Assembly: GCF_040807025.1 (NCBI RefSeq)
Contig: NC_090954.1
Coordinates: 15,083,501-15,147,500, forward strand
Source of the DNA: Struthio camelus
Lineage: Eukaryota > Chordata > Aves > Struthioniformes > Struthionidae
DNA: 64,000 nt
Direction of reading: 5' to 3'
Shown: positions 13,762 through 28,385 of the stretch, piece by piece
Numbering within the stretch: the first letter of the stretch is position 1
Layout: every line of letters begins with the position of its first letter
The notes under the pieces: generated by a model
Told to the model about the DNA's origin: nothing
Databases searched by the model: none
What the model saw: the letters and a program-made list of their open reading frames with translations, nothing else
Program-made: the position numbers and the translations under genes

Positions 13762-16700
13762 GAGTGTGATAGCTACAGGCAATGCAGCCTTTGGCAACCC
13801 GCCCTCCCACCCCCCAAACCTTCAAATCTATAGTTAGCTCAGCAAATGAGCAAGAGTAGAAGCTGAGCTGAAAATGATGGCATATATTTTAAGAGAACTA
13901 ATAAATCATTCATCAGCCTTTAATTATCATACTCTATAATCACAGAATCAGGCAATAAGCGTTTCATTTCCAAATTGAACACTTCTACCTGGCCATTGAC
14001 TAAAATTGGGAAGCACTTAAAGACTCATGTTTTGTTTTAATTATAGACAGCCCAATTTTAATCTATCCATTTATTATATCATTTGCATCTCATCCTGAAA
14101 ATACATATGCATTTCAGCATCTCTAATTATGTGATCAGACCAATGACACTAATAACTACAAGAACACTTTTGAATATTGTTACCCTGATACCTTAACGCA
14201 TCCATCCTTAAAGCACTTATAATATTCACATTTGTCTGTACTTTAAGAGAGCTTTTCAGTACTCAAATTTGAGGAAAAAAGTAAAAACAAAGCAAGTAGA
14301 CAACTATCCTTCAAGTCTTCCTCCCCTCTTTTAGCTATCCTTTAAAGAGCAGAATTTGTGCTACAAGCCTAGAAGTCACGTCCAGGACTTCAGTGAAACT
14401 GTTCTATCACCACCTTTGGAATAAGTGGTCTAACAAACCTCTATAAACGTGTAGAAGAGTTCCGACTCAAACTGATTTCTAGCTCTCCAACTCCTGACTT
14501 TTACAATGGGGGATATTACTTAAGAGGTTGAGTAGTTTATATATAGCTTCATGGTATTTTACTAATACTGAATTACCTTAATCAACCTCTTCTCAGAGAT
14601 AATGGAGAACAGTCTTGAACAAAACTCCAGGTTTTATTAAAACCTCCACTGCTTCTCAAAAGCAAATCCTAACCTGAGCAATTTCTTCTACAAGCAGAAT
14701 ACATTAGTGAATGTGTGGGTATGACTATCCTTAGAGGGTATTTTTCCACTTAATTTTGTCATGCTCTTGTGCTGCAAAGAAATGTTTATACAGAAGAGCA
14801 TTCAATTATAGGTTCAAAAAAATTACCAGGGCTTATACTCTAGAAGGATAAGGTATGATTTCTTTATTATGTTAATCTAACATTAGATAAATAATAATCT
14901 AACGCTGGCTACATGATAAATATTAACATCATGGATAACCTGAGACATTCAAAATTTTACTCATACTATTTGAATACGTATTTTTGAGTTTACCATGTGT
15001 AATAAAACATATAGCCTAAACAAGCTATCTTAGTTGTCTTTAAAGCATGACCGTAAGTGACTTTCAACATTCAGTTTACACAAGCATACCCAAGTTCACT
15101 AAATATACTGCAGTAACTGTAGCCAGAGTATGGAACTTAACTACAGGGACAAAGCTCAAAATGAATATTCATGTGGGCCCCTTTGCACAGGAAATTCTTT
15201 ATAGGACTTTTGTTTTGAGTGCTTACTCCAAGATTGATATGTCATGTTACAGTGCCCTCACACATGATCTTGGCCGACTTCACACTTTAAGCAGGTTAAA
15301 AATAGGTGAGCCAAATCTACCTTTGACATCAGTGAACCTTTTTCTCCTGGTTTCAGTTGTGTTAATGTGATTGGTTGGAAACTCTTTGAGACCTAGATAC
15401 TCCTGATATTGTACTAAGTTTCATCAGTGGCACCCCTGAAACGAGTGCTCGTATGCCCAGCGTAATGCTGGAGACATCTCTTGCCAGAAGACTTTGGAGA
15501 TTTGAACCTTATCCCTAGGCAGCATAGTAACTCTTAGAAGCATTTATCCTTTTTTTGTTCATCTGAGTCTTACCATATACCCAGAAAACGTTGTTTCCCT
15601 GTGAATGTCTCAGCATGTTGAGTTAACATAAGAGCCCCAGAGAGGATGTTAGCTTTCACAAAAGCCTGGTATTGAAACTTCGATAAAAAACATAAAAATA
15701 AGCACAAAAACACAATACTAAAGTTAAATTTGGAGCTATACCTTTAACTTCACCCGGAGGACCTAAAGGTGTGCCTACCACTGCTGAATTTCAAGCACAT
15801 ACTGTGGCATGAGGCAGCCTGATGAGTATTAATATGCTCCAGATCTCACCATAGTGCAACTTAGCCTGCAGGAGCTGTGCTGCCTGGCCTAACCTAGGCC
15901 AATATCCTGCACTTAGGGGTATGACACAGCACTTGCAGGCCCAGGAGAGAGGGAGCTACATGGCCTTTTAACCATCTCAACTGGACGGAATTACACAGGC
16001 CCCCACTTATAACTCCAGGGAACTGCTTGAGGCCATGGCCATTGCCTCAGGCTGTCGCATCACGTTGCCCAGGATCTGGTGAGGCCCTGCAGGACAAGTA
16101 GGAGAGCAGAGCTTCGTGGTGACCCTTGCTCCACGTTCTCACCAAGCACTCCTCCATGGGGTAAAGGACCTGCAAGTCTTTCAGCTGACCATTTCCTTCT
16201 ACACAGACACACACATCTACAACAGCTAGAACAGAGAAGCATCTTTTGTCTGAGGCTTTAGCTTTTGATCTCAGTTTTAAGTCCGTAGCCTCACGGACTT
16301 CCATCACAGTGGGGGGAGGAAAAAGAAAAAAGTTAAACAATTTTGTTCACAAACTTCACGAAATGTCAACTGTAACCAGCCTTTGGAGCAACTTCTTGAC
16401 ATTCTTTCTATCAGTAGTGTTTCTTACAACGGCATGTCAATAGCAGATAGCATGGGTGGGAAGTTCCTTTACCATAGTGTTCTGCAGCTAAAAAATGTTG
16501 CAAGAATTGCTCAGTTTTCCTTTGAGAGCAGATACAGCAAGTTTTAGACAAATCTGGTTCTGAGCATCCTACCACAAGTGTGAACTCCTGAAGGTCTAAT
16601 TCCAGATACAGATACCACAGCTGTTATCTCAGTTCTTCTGTAGGCACCACTAGCCAGTTTCATCAAGAAATAAGATTAAACAGATGGCATATTCTCTTCT

Positions 16701-19700
16701 TTATGGCTAGAACATGCAACTTAAATCAGTGATATTGACCAAATATAAGGCTATTTTGAGTGCATGTTTCCATAGTTTTTATAGCCTTATTTTAAAAAAG
16801 AAATAACTAGTTTCTGCAAAGCTGCTACTAAAAACACATCCATATTTTTCTTTGGAGGCAAGTTATCTGCCTATTACATGCTTTGTTTTCATCTTCTCCA
16901 GATACTGGAAAGATTGAAACAAGAGAAAAAAGATCACTGTCCCAATCAGTTATATATTAATTCTTCTGAATTCTGACAAGGATTTGGAAATGGAAAACAT
17001 CAAACAAGAGGAATGGCATCTATAACTCCCATGGCATTCATTAAGAGTAAGAGCATAGCCATTTTCTGCCTAATGGGAGTCAAAGATCAGTAAAGCTTTG
17101 AGTCCCTGAGCTTTGATTTAAGAAGCTCCTGAATAACCTAGAACATAAGAGATAAATTTAATAAAAGTTATGCCATCAAAAACAGGCCAAGGATAAAATC
17201 TTGATCCTATGAAACCAATGGCTAATCATCCATTGATTTTCATGATGTGGCTGTCTCCTAGAAACTTTATTTACTGATTTTTGGATAGTTTCAATTCTAA
17301 GTAAACTATTACAAATTCTGAACTAATGAGAAGAGTTGCAGTGTAAATGCGTGTTTGGAACATTCAATTGCTTCTCTAATTCATCCATGGTGTACAGTCA
17401 CTACTTCTCTACCCATGTATGAGAAGCTATTTAACTAAATGTATTAATAGTTGAAGAATGGTACAGGGAGATTAAAACCATGCATTGAGAATGCGACGCA
17501 TGCATTAAAGTTATATGATGCTAATGCCCTTTTAGAGAGCAACTTCTGTGGAGGAATATAACAAACTTCATGGCTCGTGGAAACAATCAATGCACAGTTC
17601 AAGACCAGACTTGTTAGCAGTCCTGAAAATTTTTTCTGATACAAATTTGACATCTCTTCGTAGCTTTGACTTTCAATTCTCCATATTTTGTTACAGCAAG
17701 CATGTGTGTTTTCCAAAGGTACAATACTATGTAAGGACTGGTGTGTTATTGTTTAGTTCATGGTGTTTTCAAAGAAACAGCAGCTATGCTGAGATCATAG
17801 TTTATCTTGGTCCTGCTGACATGATATATAGTACCTCAACTCATTCCTTTCTGTGCAAGCATTCTGCTTCTTGGTACATTTTTTGTAATCAAAATTTCTT
17901 TAAAATGGCACATCCTTAGTGTAACAGAGTTGTCTCATGGTTGTGTACTTTCAATAGAAATGTAAATGCATGTACCTGCTCAGCTGTCAGGTTGTTTTCA
18001 CAGTTTTTATGACAAGCTCAAGGCTATGCTGTCTTCCTCCTTCCCTGAAGCACAAACTGCTCTGCACCAACCACACCAGTACAACGCTCTGCAGGTGCTG
18101 CCTGTCGGCAGAGCATAAAAATCTCCTTTCATTCCCCTGCCAAGGAGAGGGACAGTTGTACACTGCACTAAATAATCCAATAAAGTCACTGAGAGATGGA
18201 AAATGCACATTGCTAGTAGGCTTAAAGCTCCGAGATTGAAAATACGGGTGATACTTTACCATTCAGAAGCTTTCAAAGGAAGGGAAAAGTTTTCATTGAC
18301 TTATTTTCTTCTTTGAAGGCAGTAAACCCATGTAAAGTCAAGATGAAGAGATTCTGGCTATCACACAGTCCCAGTAACAGCCTGCCCCCATCACTCAACT
18401 GGTCAAACCTCCTGCAGTTGTAACCATGGAAGAATCCAGGATATTTTCCAGAAAATCTAAAGAACTTCAAAACTTAATTCTGTGATTTTTACTTTTACGG
18501 TAAATTAAATTTAATAGTTTTCTGAAATATCTGAAATATTGAGCCATACTACTGCTTAAGGGCATTACTACCTGCTATAATCACAGCTTCCAAATTATTG
18601 CATAGAAAAAGCCTTTCCTGGGTTATTTCTATTGTATGAGCAATTTGAAAGCATCTTATGTTGATATTTAGTCCTTACCAGAGTATAATCAGCACCATCA
18701 CATAAGATTGTCTTATAGTAAATAAATATAGTTACTGTCATCATCAAGACAACTGTGTGCATCTTTGTGTTATGTTAAATTCAATAACAGGCAATTCCTG
18801 TGAGGATGGGACATTTTACTTCACGTTTCTCTGCAGCATCTTCAGATTTCTCGCTTGCATTTCAACTGCAGTGACTTCCATGTTTCCATGTGTCCAGGTG
18901 AAAAGAAACTGTTCTTTTAAGAACTTCCTTGTTACATTGGCTGACTCTTGCCCTCTGCAAGCTTTAGCTTTCCAATTTCTTTCTCCCATAAAAAATAAGG
19001 TCCCTTCTGTACTGGTCCATGTTGTCAGGCATTCTTCCTTGCAGTGGTCCTTTAAATAGCTTTTCTTTCAGAAATGTTGCCGTAAAGGTGTTAACTAGTT
19101 TTGGCATGCTGAAGATGACATTCATTCACCTTAAGTGTGAAAACTGTTTCTTTTGATAACTCTAAAATCTATTTAGGTGAATAATATTCTAAGTTACAAT
19201 TTTATAAATTTTTTCCAATCAACAGGAAATTGTTCATTTTGGGAAATACTTTTCACTGCATGATAGTAATCATATTTAGTGTAGAGCTTTCTGCTCTTTT
19301 TCATTTTTGTATAATATTTTGCATACCTAAAAGCTCTTACAAAAGAGGAAGTAAGATAAAAGTTGTGAAACTATATCCTATGTTTCTTCACTAAAGACTT
19401 CTATAAATTAAGCATGTGCAAAAGTTCAGGATTAGAAGCTGTTTCACAGTGACTTCACACAAGTGAATAAATTAATATGTAAGTACCTACATATAATATT
19501 CTGGTAAGGTGTAGTTGACATTTTATATTCAAGACCATTTCTATCACATTGCGCATGAAAGCCCAGCTGATATTTGCATCATTTCAAGGTTGTTTTATTA
19601 CTGAAGATTTGCTTTGACTAACAGATTGTTTCAAGCATAGGTACCTAATGAAGTCTAACAGACATGGACAGATGGAAAAGCATAGCTTGTGCTGTAATAT

Positions 19701-20256
19701 GTAGCCTTATAAAGGCTTGTTGAGGCCAAGAAACATTTTAATGAAATGTTCTATCACTTCCTAATAGCACTATTTTCAGACTATTTTCAGGAATAGGTCT
19801 TCTCCTGAAAACCACCTGCATACACACACAAAGTTTGTTCAAGTAAAAGCTATGGTCCTTTTTCCAATTTAAATTATTTAAATAATGCAATTAGTATTTA
19901 AATAGCTAGCACTTGCTATGTATTTTTATAAATTGAAATAACAATGGACCTTCTCTTTTTCCTTATAGCAACTGATTTTTTGGCAATCGTTTACACAGAC
20001 AGAGATCTTATGTCCCCACTGATATTAAGTTCTCAGTGGATTCCCATAAGAAGACCCTTACACAGAAGCATTTCTGAAATCCCAAACTCAAAGCCCTAAA
20101 ACTTTAAAAAGGCACATGAATATGCAGTAGGCAATCCCAATCAATTCAGTAGCCCTATTAATATGCTTAAAAATAGATATTTGCATAGCATTTTAGATTA
20201 GTACTTAAGAGAGGTTTCTTGTCAGATGAAGCTATTGGGGTTTAATTTAGGGTGGG

Positions 20257-20279
20257 TTTTGTTTTGTTTTGTTTTTTTT
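20257..20279. repeat. TTTTG simple repeat
   Basis: Three TTTTG units followed by eight T. Confidence 0.8.
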
Positions 20280-23200
20280 AAAGAAAAAGAATCAAAGTAT
20301 TTTCCTCTATTAATGAGGAAAAAGGAAAAATAAGGGAATCCAAGCTCAAAAGAAATCAGAACTTGGGAGATCAATTCACTGTAGGGTGGCCTTTAAATCA
20401 TGCAATTTTTTCACAGGAAATGTTGCATACAGTAATGCAAAAGTTTATAGAGAAAAGCTGGGTAATTCTTTAGCTTTATTTTCAACTATGGCTATATATT
20501 ACATCCCTGATAACGGACAGCATTGTCTGATCTGTACTTACAGGAAGTTCTCTTTTGCTGTCTAATATGTTCTGACTCTCACCTTGCCACAACTACAATA
20601 ACTGAAGATACCAGTTCTAGCTCTTCCTAACCAGGAGTGACTTTATAGGGTATTCTGCACATCCCTGGCTCTACAGAATGACCTTTCATTGCTAGTCCAA
20701 CAGGGTAACCCAAAAGGTCTATTTGTTTCAGCAGGGACAGTGGGAGCACAGGACAGGGTGGGCTACACGAATGTTAATTCCTTGGCTTGCCAGAGGATGG
20801 CTATTTGACTTCACCAGCTTAAAAAATTGTCAATGCACTCAGGGCATGTAAAGGGCACTTGTTGGTATTGTAACTCAAAATATAAAAAATTAGAAATGAG
20901 TCTTACCCAAACCATTTGACTGTACTTGCTCAATAACTCTGCATGATTGATCTCATTTTTCCTAATATAAATAAAAATGCCAGCATACAACAGGGAAAGA
21001 CAAAAATGAAGCTGATGGATAGATGACATTGGATGTTCTGTACCTGCAATATGTTTAAGACAACAGAGCAGCTCTGATAACGCAGATAGCATTTCGTCCA
21101 CTTTGTGCAGCCAAGGCTGGTTCATCCAGCTCCACAGGAGGCAGCATCCTCCATCAGGGAAACTCATGGCTGGCATAGCCATACCAAGATGTATGCAGCC
21201 AGACCCTGTAACAGAATTTTGGGGGTGAAGGAACTGCATATTTCAGTTTTATATTGTTTATTCCACCTAAGTCTTCAAGATGAATTACTTCAGCCTCACA
21301 GAATACCACCTGGTTAAGCATAAAATTTGTGATGAAAATCTAATTGTAGGCTTGTTTTGCATTGAGTGTGCCAACAGATGATATCTAGAGCTAAACAGTT
21401 GATGCTATGGAGCAGCATCCACCTTACACGCACTTTGGGGGTCTTAGTGTGGTTGTACAAACTGAAGGCCCTTTCGCCAGTGGAGCATATTAGATACACT
21501 CTTGGAGACTATATTTTGGTTTTGTTTCATTTGCAACAATTCCAGTCGCCATGCTCTGAGACTTCTCCATAACGTGAGCTAAACTGCAGTAAATAGGTAT
21601 TGCCTGATATGCTTCAAAAGGCCACTCAAACTGAACAAAATACTAACATAAATGTATCTTTTAGACAACAAATCACAAAATAAGGCTGTCTTTAGTTATA
21701 GAAAAGCATTTAGGCTAAGATGATTGCCATAAGTGCACACTCATCGGATCTGAAGGAGTGACCAAGAAAAATAAAAGTACTGCTTATAAATTATCCTATT
21801 TAAGAATCCCTATCATATATCTTCCAGTAGTGTCTAAAAAATTCCTTTATGTCCAGCTGAAGTCAGGATTAAGAGGGTTCTGGCGTCTTTGCTTGGTAGG
21901 ACATAGCAATCTTTCCGCTTCTGCGCATGGCCAGTATCAGCATACGTGCAAGGCCAGGAGGCCAAGCACAACTAGGAATACACCCTCTTTGTTAGCCTCA
22001 AAGTGACAAATGCCACAGGGAATCAAGTCTTTTCATGTTTAAGTATATTCTTATTTTGATTACTATTCTACATTTAGATTGTAAGAGTTTCCAGTGTAGG
22101 TGCATGCTTGCTATACTATCTAGAAAATAAAATCTTTGAGCATTAATAGGAAAAAGCTGAACAACTTGCTGCCTATTCCTGTAGGTGTACAAGTATATTA
22201 TCATAGAAAGCAGCTTTTTGGCTTTAGATAGTAGAAACGCTCGTGCTGGATGAATGGGTACTTATAAACCAGGGGAAAAAATGCTCGAGTCGCTTATGTG
22301 ACTGATCATTTTTCATCTACATAACTCAATTTCAAGAACAATGGAAAGAAAAGAAGAAAAAGTTCATGGAGGAACTGTGGGGAAAAAAGTGAAGAATGCA
22401 TAATCTGCTTATAGAAGAAAAACATGGTAGAAAAATACAGAGAAGATTACATAGAGAATTATTTCCATAAGCACCTTTGGCTGATGCTCCTAAATAACAA
22501 GAAATGTACAGTTTTGACCACGCTTCCTATATATAGCAGGTATTTTGTGCTAGTGAAGTTTGGCCTTGAGTGAAATTCTTTACCTTTTCCTCACCTTTTG
22601 CCTCTTGATGTAGGAATAAAGTCCAAGACTGAACCCTTTCTATTTGCTGCCTACCAAGAACCTAGGAGATGGTCTTTAATGTTTCAATAGCTATCTCCAT
22701 GCACTGGCCCGCTGTGTCTGCGGGCACCTGCACTGCTGTCCCATTTGCTTGTATGAATCTCCTCTTTAGAGGAGAAGCCTTCACGCTTGTCGTCCATGCA
22801 AAGCACACTGATATATTTTTAGCTACCAGAGCAAATCATTATCTGTAATCACAGAAAATACTATTGTTTATGCAGCTATATGGCCATTGGCATCCCTGAT
22901 AGATGGAAGAAATTTTAATCACCTTGTAAAGGTGTCATGACATTTAGCTGCTTACAACTAATGGGACAAATGTGTCACAAGCCAGTTGTTTTATGACACA
23001 GGTTTAAGCCATGTCATCATTTAGGCCATTCTTACAGATACGTTTGAATTATGTATGTTAATGAATAACACTGTTTAGTTTGCAACAAGGAACCTATGCT
23101 GGCCTACTGACAAATGAGCTCATATACCAATACTGGCTTTTTCTAGAAAAAAAATGGAGACTGTTGTCACAGTATCATCCCTGGCTCAGTGTCAAAATAT

Positions 23201-24978
23201 CATTGTGTTGGATTTTTTATTGTACTTTGAACTCTCAATTAAGCTGATATAAATAAAAAGTAAAAATAAATGAAACTGCAGAACCATAGTTAAAAACAAA
23301 CAGAGCAGCAGCATTCTACAAGCATGACTGCAATATTTCCTTGCGTTTGCGTAAGGAAATTTTGAACAAATTTTACTTAGTATTGTCTAGGAATGCCCAT
23401 TTTATTGAAAATAAGTGACAAGAGTCACAGCATTTGGACCAATCAAGACACTTTGGAGTCTTATATATGTAATTATGTACAGACTACACACATACAGGCC
23501 ACATTATTTTACTTCTAAAGTATTCTTACACAGAGGAAACAGCACAGAAGTATTCAAAGAAATGGAAAACAGATATTTTATTCTCATATCAGACGGTATA
23601 ATACAGACAGGTATACAATATTTTTTGTCCTATTAAAACATTTACATTGAAATTTTGCAGCTACTGAGGCTAACAGAAAACCTCCAAGCAACTTCAACAA
23701 GATTAAGTTTTTAAACTCTTAACTCCACTGCATTTATCCTCTAGCAAAAAACCCAAGATTTTGTATTTAGTCCTGTTCAGATAGCATCTGATCTAATAAC
23801 CACTTAAAAATTAGATGCTTATTTGCAGTTAGGCACCAAGGATCCCTTCATAGTCACTGGAAAGTGAAACACCCCTCTGAAGACTGATTCATCCTGTTCC
23901 AACATCACCTGTAAGAAAACTCAAGTGAGTTGTCCCATCACACTCTGACTGCAAATGGTATCTACATGACTAATCAGATGCTTAAGTTTTGATAGCTAAA
24001 GATGAGAGATGAATTCTGCCTTTAATGACCTGCAGAGCAGAGCTTTACTCAAAACAAACCACCAATTTCCTTACTTGCTACCTTACCACAAAATGAGAAA
24101 TCAGGCAACTTTCTCAGCAGCCCAAGGAGCTTCGCTAACAACATTTCTTTGTGCCAAGCGTGACCCTGTCGATGTTGTGCAATCTCATTCCCTTTAGTAA
24201 GGGCACGCAGTGGTAACAAGAAGCTGGTGCCACAAGCAGGCCAATTAATCATCCCCTTAAACCCAGAGCCCCTTTCCACTGCCCACAGGAGAACTAGCAG
24301 GGGTGGAAAAGTAAGGTTTTCCTCTCCTTCCTTCATTCACACTATGCTACCCCAAATATCGTTCTAATCTCAATGACACTGCTCTAAATTGGCAGCAGCC
24401 TAAAAGAGCACTAAAGCAAAAACAAATTAATATTGATACACAAAATCTTAAAAGAGGTAGAAGTGTACACCAATATTTATGCTACTAAGATGAGATAAAC
24501 ATTAACATATTTATGAAAGAAACAAGAAGAGACTATGAATGCTAACTATACCTCACATAAAATTAACTGCCTTTTCACATATTATCTGAGCTAACCTAAA
24601 CATTAATAGCAACTGCTTCATTTATTTAAACAGGGGAGTAGGTAGTGGTTAGACCCACAGGTGTTGTAACTCAGCTCAACTGAACACAGTTGGGCCCGTT
24701 TACACATACTGGGGAGCCAGTCCTTACCTGCGTAGCTGTTTACGGTAGTCAACATTACAATCTTTTGTTACCTTCTAAAAGTATTATTTATAGCACGTTG
24801 GATTAACAAAAGGTTTTCTTTAAAAATTGCATTGTTACAGCTCCCGCTCAGCGCAATAAAACACAAGTTCCAATTACAACACAGTTTCAGTTCTAATTGA
24901 TATTTACATTTCTTGATAATGTCCAAAAAATCTTGGAGTTCTTGCTTTTCTGAATCTAAAGACCAGTGATTAGCTCAT

Positions 24979-25010
24979 CTGCTTTTAAGGGCTGCATGAC
25001 TTAAAAGCAG
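24979..25010. repeat. Short stem-loop, 11-bp perfect stem
   Basis: The left arm ctgcttttaag (24,979-24,989) and right arm cttaaaagcag (25,000-25,010) are exact reverse complements around a 10-base loop. No function can be assigned. Confidence 0.6.
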
Positions 25011-25460
25011 CAGCTTCCTGGTATTGCTTAATAATAATACAGCCACATATGCAACCTACTGCAAAAGCAAGCTTCCCATGGCAAAGCTTGGCATGTAAGC
25101 ATAAAAACTGTGAAGTATATTCCCATGAATAAAATAGGTGGAAGAGGAAACACATTTTAATCCGTATTCTAGGAAAAACGGAAAACAGGTTCATCAAGCA
25201 GATCCAGGGGTATTTCAGCTAACTTTAGAATTTCAGTTCCCCCTCAAAAGACAGGATTGGCAAGGAAATTCAAAACATACACTCAGGGTCTAATACACAA
25301 CACAAAAAAAAACAACAACAAACAAAACAAGCACAACCCAGAATAAAGGAGGAATAACTCACCTTAGAATCCAAACAAGTAGAAACTAAGAAACTTGGGC
25401 TAAAGGAGAGCTTATAGGTAGCATACCCTGGTTTTATATTGCCTGCAAATACCTGCCACT

Positions 25461-25514
25461 AACACCTGGACCTTTGATCGTCCCAACAACACCTGGACCT
25501 TTGATAGTCCCAAC
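25461..25514. repeat. Tandem duplication, two 27-bp units
   Basis: The units at 25,461-25,487 and 25,488-25,514 both begin aacacctggacctttgat and differ at a single base (c in the first, a in the second, ten bases before the unit end). They are adjacent, with no gap, which suggests a recent local duplication by slippage. Confidence 0.9.
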
Positions 25515-27839
25515 ATAGCAGCTTTTGTCTGTGTTAATTTTCAATAGATATAAAACTAAATGTAGGTATTTTTTAAATGTAAAGAAAGCACAGAAGAGTT
25601 GTGCTCGTATCATTTGGATAAGGGCCTTAAAAGAAACAAGGAATTGCAAAAGTTAAGCATAAAATCATAACATTAGAGTGACATCATTTTGTTAATGAGT
25701 GGTCCAGCGTGCTCCCCACCTGTACTTGCTACGCCTGACTACACTTAGATTCCAGCACAAAGCAGGTCACCCTGAGATGAAACCTGGTCGTATGAATATC
25801 GCTTAAATGTTTGCTCTGGCGTTTCTAGGGTGGGCTTCGAGCAGTAACACAGGACAGTGCAAGAAAAATGGCTTTGACCGTCTACCCCAGCTGAGCACGG
25901 TATCTCCATGCGGCAACATCAGGAGTTGGGCAGCGCCTGCTCTGCGCAACTGGGAGAGACAGTCCCCCAGAGAGGATCCTCGTGCCCATATCTGAGCACT
26001 AAGCAAGGCAGCGGAGTGGGAGGAATGGGTAAATCAAACACAGTGTGGAACCAGCACCTGGCAAACCAGTGACTGCATTACTTTTGCTTTACAAAATTTT
26101 CTGTGGTTCCCGAACATATTCCTATGAAAGCTTAGCACTACACTCGCTGAAAAATCCCTCTAAAATGTACAGGTATTTTGGCTAATTGAACACCAAAGGT
26201 TGCAATATTCTTATTCTAGATATACATACCAAGAAAAAGAGAAATTAAACGTGTCCAGGGTCATCTAAGGTGTCATCAGGATAATAGATTCCAGATCAGC
26301 AAAGCAGCCAAATCCAACCCAGTGTCACACACTCAAGTTCAAGAATACTTAGGACCTGTTGGCATTAACTAGATTCTTTAGCCTTTTGCTGAATAGGGAT
26401 GGATTTAAACAGATTTTAAGCATCTCTCAGAATTCAGGCTGAGATGTTCTAACTCGCCGTCTTTTAGTTCGATCAAAGGCAAATGTATATACCAGGCCAA
26501 AGGTGAAACTGGTTTTCGCCTACTGTATTTCCCTACTGTACCACTTCTTAGTTTCTAAAATGCATTTTGTTGTTTCTTTACCTCTGCAAAGATTTACTTT
26601 ACTTTCCTTATTTTCTTTGCATATTCACTTATTCTGTATATCCCCAAGTAGCAAGGGCTCATTAGTACACTAGACATTCTATAGCTAGGTTATTCTTCAA
26701 CAGGAAAAAAAATCTTAACATAGCACTTCAGGAACTTTGACTTGTCTAGAGCTTCTTCTGTTTAAACAGGTTTCACTCTATCTGATTTTTGGACAAATCG
26801 TGATTATGGATCAATACGGCTGTTTAAGCAAATATGAAATTACAGGGCAGCTCATTCGTTAGCAGGAATATGGCTGAACTGCCAGTCATAATTGCAAGGT
26901 CTGAGGCACAAACAAATCTTTCCTTTCAGATGCAGAGCAGGAAGACCAGTGAGCCCCAAAACACATTTCTGAAGTGTGACCAAGTGACAGGGCGGCAGGG
27001 TCAGGGTGGCAGGAACACCCTCCCTCTCCCTGCAGTGACTTAGGGTAAAGACATGAAGTGTTTGTACTCCATCATACACAAATCCAGCTGTTGTAGGAAA
27101 AGCTCCCTGAAAAAGATCTCATCAGTGATCTTCACTGGATTTACAAAGATCTTGTAATCCCTACAAGCTCCCCAGCATGAACTTTGTTCTTTCTGGTTGC
27201 TTTCATTAATTCTACAATTTTTCTTTTTCTTTTTTTAGGAAATGGATTATCATTCCATTCTTCCTTTCTGACATCAGGCAAGAAATGCTATTATTATCTG
27301 GGAAAGAATCCTACATTTCTAGCTTTAAAGATTGAACTTTGTGGTAATGTTTGGCAACCGCATGGCATAATAAATTGTTGTCTCTATGGATCAGAGAGCC
27401 TGAAAAACTTGTAAGTAATTGGGTTTTCTGTTTGAAATATTGTATTTAGAAATTTTAAAATTCAAGTCAATCATCATTTCTAAGTTTCTGAGCACCAGCT
27501 ATGTTACGTTTTTATTCCATTTTTAATAGATAAAAGGCTCAAATGAGTGCCACTTTCAGTTTTCAACACAGATCTAGAAAGAACATTCGTATTTCTTCAA
27601 TGTTCATTGTACCTCCAATTGACTCTTTGGAAGTAGAGCAACTTGTTTGCATGCAGATTCCTGCTTGTATAACCTCTGAAGTTCTTCACTTTCTATTCAT
27701 TTCTGAAGAGGAAAGAGGCAATGAATAGACCAGAGGCATAATGTGAGTAACTTTCATTTGAATTCACCATGTGCCTTTTATGAAAACATTAAATCCCAGA
27801 GATATTTCCTGTTTTCTTTATTATGGCTGTAAATTACAG

Positions 27840-27862
27840 GTGTGTGTGTGTGTGGGGGGGGG
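27840..27862. repeat. GT microsatellite merging into a nine-G run
   Basis: Seven GT units run directly into nine G. Both parts are prone to length change. Confidence 0.85.
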
Positions 27863-28299
27863 TGGTTTAACGAATCAAATTTCCTTGTACCTGCCAAAAG
27901 GGCAACAGTCCTTGTTCTTTGGTCTATTCCTGAAGTACATTAAATGACAAATCAAATCCAGACGATATATATAACAACAGATTTCTATTTAATCACACAA
28001 GTAAGACTTGTAAATAACAGAGTCCAAAGCTCTGGAACAGATGGGCATTCTGTTTTAATTCTTTGTCTGATCTGCTCGGTGCTAGTAAATCTCTGAGTTT
28101 CATTTGCTTTAATCAAATCCTTTGACTATTCAGGACACATCGTGTGAGAGGATTCCGCTGTGGAATTTCGGTTGTTTGATACACACTCCTTAACTTAAGC
28201 AAAACATATGTATATTTTGCACTCACAGACAAGAACTACATCAATGTGATAAAAGCACAATATTGAAAACAAATTTCTGCTACAGTGACCTGTATAAAT

Positions 28300-28385
28300 A
28301 TATGTGTTTTTCTGTATATACATACACATATATACACAAGCATATATAGGCATAAGTAAATACATGTGTATATATACAGAGAGAG
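28300..28385. repeat. Degenerate TA/CA-rich simple sequence
   Basis: An imperfect mixture of TATA, CACA and TGTA units, typical of a decayed dinucleotide microsatellite. Confidence 0.7.

Larger units (their letters stand above)
12780..24978. other. Non-coding spacer, second part
   Basis: AT-rich DNA with no supportable gene. It includes degenerate TA/CA simple sequence at about 12,820-12,900 and 13,210-13,240, a 21-T run at 13,741-13,761, GC-richer patches at about 13,380-13,680 and 16,020-16,170, and a TTTTG repeat at 20,257-20,279. The longest open frame (minus strand, 20,811-21,239) shows no domain I know. Confidence 0.6.

Noticed and set aside
13935..13952. Possible CR1 retrotransposon tail (atcacagaatca-like, also near 33,814)
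   Set aside because: The match is too short, with no adjoining CR1 body and no terminal ATTCTATG repeats.
16279..16300. 8-bp stem-loop aagtccgt / acggactt
   Set aside because: It is short enough to be expected by chance several times in the window.
20811..21239. 142-codon minus-strand open frame
   Set aside because: No domain, splice context or family resemblance was found. It is consistent with chance.
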